A stretch of DNA of 64,000 nt from the NCBI RefSeq assembly GCF_004359525.2, contig NZ_SCWC02000003.1, positions 62,001 through 126,000 on the forward strand, written 5' to 3'. Below, piece after piece: positions 60,542 to 64,000 of the stretch; the stretch's first letter is position 1; each line of letters opens with the position of its first letter. This DNA comes from Macrococcus equipercicus (lineage in GTDB: Bacteria > Bacillota > Bacilli > Staphylococcales > Staphylococcaceae). The notes under the pieces were generated by a model, which worked only from the letters and a program-made list of their open reading frames with translations, was not told the DNA's origin and made no database searches. The position numbers were made by a program, and so were the translations under genes.

Positions 60542-60763
60542 GCTGAAGCTAACAAATAACCAAGTTAAAATTGAAATATTCTTTGACAAAGACAGTCAGT
60601 GGTAAGAACAGAACTTGAAGAAGATTTCAAATGGAATACGTAGGAGAGACAATCATAACTCTTTTCAGTGACCACATCCCGCTCTTCGTATTGTGATATT
60701 GACTTTAGTATGATAATAATATAATGAAAACCTTTACATAGGTATTAATAGGAGGCATAAACA

Positions 60764-62374
60764 ATGGGCTATTTATGGCAGACAGCAGCAGACAGAGAGG
60801 CATTACTTAAACAAATTGTTAAACATGACAGTATTACGCTTTCTGAAGGGGAAAAGACATTCCCGTATTTAGTGAAAGCACTGCTGCAGCAGCTTGATTA
60901 CTTTAAACAACACGAGGAGCAGGTCATTCTTGCGCCGACCGGTGACGGCAGACATTCTGTGATGGGTTATTACAAAGCACCTGCTTCTAAACAGACCATT
61001 GTTCTGATCAGCCACTATGACACAGTAGGTATTGATGATTTCAGTGACTATCAGGAGCTTGCCTTTGATATGGATGCAGTGACAGAAGCTTTCAAAAAGG
61101 ATGCTTCTTATCTTGATGAGTCAGCTGTAGAAGATTTGGAGAACGACGCTTATTTCTTCGGCCGCGGCTCTATGGATATGAAGCCGGGACTAATGCTGCA
61201 CTTATCATTGATTGAAAAAGCCATCGCAGAGTCATGGGATATTAACTTAGTGCTGTTGACTGTGCCGGATGAAGAAGTCAATTCACTCGGGATGCGTACA
61301 GCGATGACACGGCTGAATGAGCTCCGTCAGGCAGAAGGGCTGGAGATTATGCTGCACTTAAACAGCGAACCGACATTCCAGCAGTCATCGACTGACCATG
61401 CGCATTATGTTTATTCCGGTTCTATCGGTAAGATTATGCCGTCTGTCTTATGCTACGGTAGAGAAACGCATGTCGGTACACCAATGAGCGGTGTCAGTTC
61501 AAACTTCATGCTCAGCTACATCAACCAGGCGATGGAGTTCAATGCACAGTTTAAAGAACACTTTGAAGACGAAGCAACACCGCTTCCTGTATCGTTGATG
61601 AACAAAGATTTGAAAGATTACTATGATGTGCAGACGCCATTCCGTTCGGCAGCATTATTCAATGTCTTCTTATTCAAGCAGACAGCGGCAGATGTGTTCA
61701 ATACGTTTAATAACATTGTCAGAGATGCAGTGACAAGATGCGCAGCAGATTACAATAATATTATGGCAGCGGAAGGCGTCGATTATACGATTGATATCCC
61801 GGTGCTGACGTATGAGGAACTGGTGAAAGAAGCGGTCAGTCAGTTCGGTCAAGCGCGTGTTGACGAGGAAATCGACAATGTACTGAAAACTTATCCAGAG
61901 CTTTATCTGCAGAATATTCATGTCGTTGATCATTTATTGACATTATGCAAATCTATTACACCGGCTGTTGTCACATTCTTTGCACCGCCTTATTATCCGG
62001 CGGTCAATTCATCATTTGAACCACTGATTGAATCATTAGTGGCGACTGCCAATGCAACATCAGTGCGTGAGTTCGGCCGTGAAAGCAAACGACTTCATTA
62101 CTTCAATGGCATCAGTGACCTCAGCTACGCGAAATATGATGCGGACAGTACAAGTGATGCTATTTATGAACATAATACGCCGTCATTCAATAAAACATAT
62201 CATATTCCATTTGATGATATTAAAGCTAATAATGCCCCTGTGCTGAACTGCGGGCCGATCGGCAAAGATGCTCATAAAGTGACTGAGCGCCTCAATAAGA
62301 AAAATGCCTTTGAAGAACTGCCCGTACTGCTGGAAACGTTAATTAAAGAACACTTTCTTGTTACAGTTAAATAA
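60764..62374 (+). CDS. M20-family metallopeptidase, RocB-like
   Basis: This 536-residue protein has the M20 dizinc site: LISHYDTVG (His near 85), FGRGSMDMKPGL (bridging Asp near 132) and VPDEEVNS (Glu pair near 165). The length and the long insertion resemble RocB, associated with arginine use in bacilli, whose reaction is unknown. A strong RBS (AGGAGG) lies before the ATG. It stands alone; the 222 bases upstream show no other gene. Confidence 0.85.
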   Translation: MGYLWQTAADREALLKQIVKHDSITLSEGEKTFPYLVKALLQQLDYFKQHEEQVILAPTGDGRHSVMGYYKAPASKQTIVLISHYDTVGIDDFSDYQELAFDMDAVTEAFKKDASYLDESAVEDLENDAYFFGRGSMDMKPGLMLHLSLIEKAIAESWDINLVLLTVPDEEVNSLGMRTAMTRLNELRQAEGLEIMLHLNSEPTFQQSSTDHAHYVYSGSIGKIMPSVLCYGRETHVGTPMSGVSSNFMLSYINQAMEFNAQFKEHFEDEATPLPVSLMNKDLKDYYDVQTPFRSAALFNVFLFKQTAADVFNTFNNIVRDAVTRCAADYNNIMAAEGVDYTIDIPVLTYEELVKEAVSQFGQARVDEEIDNVLKTYPELYLQNIHVVDHLLTLCKSITPAVVTFFAPPYYPAVNSSFEPLIESLVATANATSVREFGRESKRLHYFNGISDLSYAKYDADSTSDAIYEHNTPSFNKTYHIPFDDIKANNAPVLNCGPIGKDAHKVTERLNKKNAFEELPVLLETLIKEHFLVTVK

Positions 62375-62377
62375 TTA

Positions 62378-62408
62378 AAAAGCTGCAGCGGACTGCAGCT
62401 TTTTTTAT
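62378..62408 (+). terminator. Terminator after M20 peptidase
   Basis: AAAAGCTGCAG and CTGCAGCTTTT form a perfect stem followed by a T run. Confidence 0.88.
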
Positions 62409-62466
62409 AATGTACAACTATTGGTAAATGAGGGTATGAGTGCAATAAGAAAACGGAGGGATCATT

Positions 62467-62937
62467 ATGAACCAACTTTCCAGTGAACATACCGCATCCG
62501 CTTATACGAAACAGAGCCGCTGGTCAGGCTTTTTGTTCGGCTTAGGGCTCGTTGCATTTCTTGATGAAACAGTATTTCATCAGCTGCTGCATTGGCATCA
62601 TTTCTATGATAAGTCTACGGAGACAATCGGTATTGTCTCAGATGGGTTATTAAATTCAGGAGCAGGATTTGTGCTGATTTTCGGCTTGTTTCTTCTGGCT
62701 GATTTCAGGCGCCGTCATTTAATGGACTGGAAATTCTGGATAGGACACGTGCTGATGGGGATGGGAACCTTTCAGCTGTTTGATGGGACCATCAACCATA
62801 AGCTGTTCGGCATTCATCAGATTAGATACGTTGACAATTTAATCGTCTATGATATTGGCTGGCATATTGTAGCGCTGCTGTTACTCATTGGCGGCTTTAT
62901 GCTCGCTAGACATGCTGAGAAGCAGGGCACGAAATGA
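62467..62937 (+). CDS. DUF2243 membrane protein
   Basis: The 156-residue protein has four helices and conserved histidines (DETVFHQLLHWHHFY near 35-49, then DGTINHKLFGIHQIRY). These fit the DUF2243 family and could bind metal or heme. The gene overlaps the ctaG-like gene by 4 bases (ATGA), so they are co-translated; this pairing is common. Function unknown; a role in terminal-oxidase assembly is inferred from the neighbour. Confidence 0.85.
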   Translation: MNQLSSEHTASAYTKQSRWSGFLFGLGLVAFLDETVFHQLLHWHHFYDKSTETIGIVSDGLLNSGAGFVLIFGLFLLADFRRRHLMDWKFWIGHVLMGMGTFQLFDGTINHKLFGIHQIRYVDNLIVYDIGWHIVALLLLIGGFMLARHAEKQGTK

Positions 62938-63713
62938 ACCATATGAACCACATGTTGCCGCTGCCGTTGTCATTAGTTATACTAGCGGCAGCCGGCATAC
63001 TCATTATTTACTATCTTCATCTGATGATTATGAGCCAGCAGCGACTTCGAAAATGGCCAATCTACCGGCTGCTGTGCTGGGTGACAGGTATTGTGATGGC
63101 CACGGCTGTAATGGTCGGACCATTAGCTGACCGGATGCATAGCAGCTTCATTCTTCATATGTATGGCCATTTAATGCTTGGCATGCTGGCGCCTTTATTG
63201 TTAGTGCTGTCTGCGCCGATGACACTATTGCTGCGCAGTCTGCAGGTCAAACATGCCCGGCAGGTGACGAGGCTATTATCAGCACGTTACGTCAAATTTA
63301 TTACTCATCCTGTCACTGCCGCTATATTAAATGTTGGCGGGTTATGGGTGCTTTATCGGACGGATTTATATCACTTGATGCATGAGTCGCTTATTATACT
63401 GCTGCTCGTTCATCTGCATATTTTTCTGGCGGGTTATTTATTCACCGCAGCCTTCGTCTATATCGATCCTATCGCTCATCGCTTCAGCTTTAAATATCGG
63501 GCTATCGTCCTGATCATTTCGCTGGCAGCCCATCAAATATTAGCAAAGTCGCTTTATCCTTACCCGCCGGCAGGTGTAAGCAGACCTGATGCACAAGTCG
63601 GAGCGCAGGTGATGTACTACGGTGGTGATCTCATTGATTATGCGATCATCTTTCTATTGTGCCTCGAATGGTACAAAGCAGTAAGACCGGGGAAAGTCAT
63701 AAGACAACAATAG
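62934..63713 (+). CDS. CtaG-type cytochrome c oxidase assembly factor (caa3 family)
   Basis: This 259-residue protein has about seven helices with the family pattern HMYGHLMLGMLAPLLLVLSAPMTLLLRSL near 72-100 and histidines in LMHESLIILLLVHLHIFLAGYLF near 145-167. CtaG of Bacillus is needed for assembly of the CuA/CuB-containing caa3 oxidase. Members of this family next to DUF2243 may serve other membrane copper enzymes. The ATG overlaps the preceding gene. Confidence 0.87.
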   Translation: MNHMNHMLPLPLSLVILAAAGILIIYYLHLMIMSQQRLRKWPIYRLLCWVTGIVMATAVMVGPLADRMHSSFILHMYGHLMLGMLAPLLLVLSAPMTLLLRSLQVKHARQVTRLLSARYVKFITHPVTAAILNVGGLWVLYRTDLYHLMHESLIILLLVHLHIFLAGYLFTAAFVYIDPIAHRFSFKYRAIVLIISLAAHQILAKSLYPYPPAGVSRPDAQVGAQVMYYGGDLIDYAIIFLLCLEWYKAVRPGKVIRQQ

Positions 63714-63742
63714 GGAGCCCTCGGGCTCCCTATTGTTTTTTA
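63705..63742. terminator. Bidirectional terminator, ctaG / mprF
   Basis: AACAATAGGGAGCCC and GGGCTCCCTATTGTT form a long perfect stem with a T run between convergent genes. Confidence 0.92.
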
Positions 63743-64000
63743 TTGATAGTGATGCTGACTCGGATAAGATTCCAGGCAAGAGACGTATACTTCCGGTAAA
63801 CTAAATAACGGCTCTCCCATAATGGATTGAATTTTTGTTTGTACTTCCTTAGCCCTTGAAAACTATAGTAGTTATTGAAATGTTCAAAAACATTGCCTGC
63901 TACTTTTTCCCGTATGTAGGCATGCCGGTTCTGACCGACATTCGATAATGTTGCCATCCCCATATTGAAGTAAGTATATTCTTGCTGCTGGGCATACTGC
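63730..64000 (-). CDS. mprF: Phosphatidylglycerol lysyltransferase MprF, C-terminal part (window edge)
   Basis: The open minus-strand frame running off the right edge encodes the last 90 residues of an MprF-type protein: FNMGMATLSNVGQ, then YYSFQGLRKYKQKFNPLWES and RYLVYRKYTSLAWNLI. This is the C-terminal GNAT-like domain that transfers lysine from Lys-tRNA to phosphatidylglycerol, giving resistance to cationic peptides. The N-terminal flippase part is outside the window. The terminator begins inside its last codons. Confidence 0.82.
   Translation of the reverse strand, partial: QYAQQQEYTYFNMGMATLSNVGQNRHAYIREKVAGNVFEHFNNYYSFQGLRKYKQKFNPLWESRYLVYRKYTSLAWNLIRVSITINKKQ

Noticed and set aside
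21932-64000. A right-hand SCC attachment site that would close a cassette starting at rlmH
   Set aside because: I looked by eye for repeats of the TATCATAAGTGATG core on the + strand; the few TATCAT occurrences lack the rest of the core.

Overview
The window reads as the chromosome of a low-GC Gram-positive coccus of the Staphylococcaceae. The order recF-gyrB-gyrA-nnrD-serS-yybS-gdpP-rplI-dnaB-purA-tRNAs-walRKHIJ-rlmH is the origin-proximal core of that family. The simple arrangement (no his-utilisation genes between nnrD and serS, rlmH directly after walJ) and the general protein character suggest Macrococcus/Macrococcoides rather than Staphylococcus sensu stricto; the genus is an inference. 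Nearly all core genes lie on the + strand, as expected for one replichore just downstream of dnaA/oriC.

Region 1 (1-21,930) is conserved core: replication and topology genes (recF end, gyrB, gyrA, dnaB), a T-box-controlled serS, the c-di-AMP phosphodiesterase gdpP in a yybS-gdpP-rplI-dnaB run, purA with two PurR-box-like motifs, tRNA-Glu and tRNA-Asp, and the essential cell-wall regulon operon walRKHIJ. Between walJ and rlmH there is a compact cluster of five DnaA-box-like sequences. The 3' end of rlmH carries the sequence used as attB by SCC elements.

Region 2 (about 21,930-45,900) is accessory. It starts with an AT-rich GNAT acetyltransferase and a DUF2971 protein, then an intact IS30-family element. 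A truncated, diverged, inverted IS30 copy at 35,553 bounds an 11-kb segment holding an X-Pro peptidase-like hydrolase with divergent TetR, a TetR/SDR/alpha-beta-hydrolase/amidohydrolase series, a run of decayed genes (epimerase with two nonsense codons, DUF2316 remnant, broken methyltransferase) and a mepR-mepA-like multidrug efflux operon with a visible operator. After it come BrnQ, a YhgE/Pip export protein facing a TetR gene over a 25-bp palindrome, an SDR, a lipoprotein, GNAT, MntH, an RluA-type pseudouridine synthase, a GyrI-like protein and a signal peptidase I.

Region 3 (46,100-64,000) mixes functional modules and decay. A two-component system is followed by a four-repeat membrane protein (COG4705), a PAP2 phosphatase and a DedA protein. 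These suggest a regulated undecaprenyl-phosphate recycling or envelope-stress module, and an 11-bp-spaced direct repeat sits in the promoter. A Zur-box-controlled cobW-rpmG pair is a zinc-starvation operon. An S-box riboswitch drives an orphan metQ. Alanine and other amino-acid transporters and pheA follow. A sulfur-metabolism area has decayed (metA lacking its N terminus and frameshifted, rhodanese and cstB fragments facing each other around an intact tauE). The window ends with an M20 peptidase, a DUF2243-ctaG pair and the 3' end of mprF.

No CRISPR array, prophage or rRNA operon was seen. Family assignments rest on motif recognition by eye; no database search was run.
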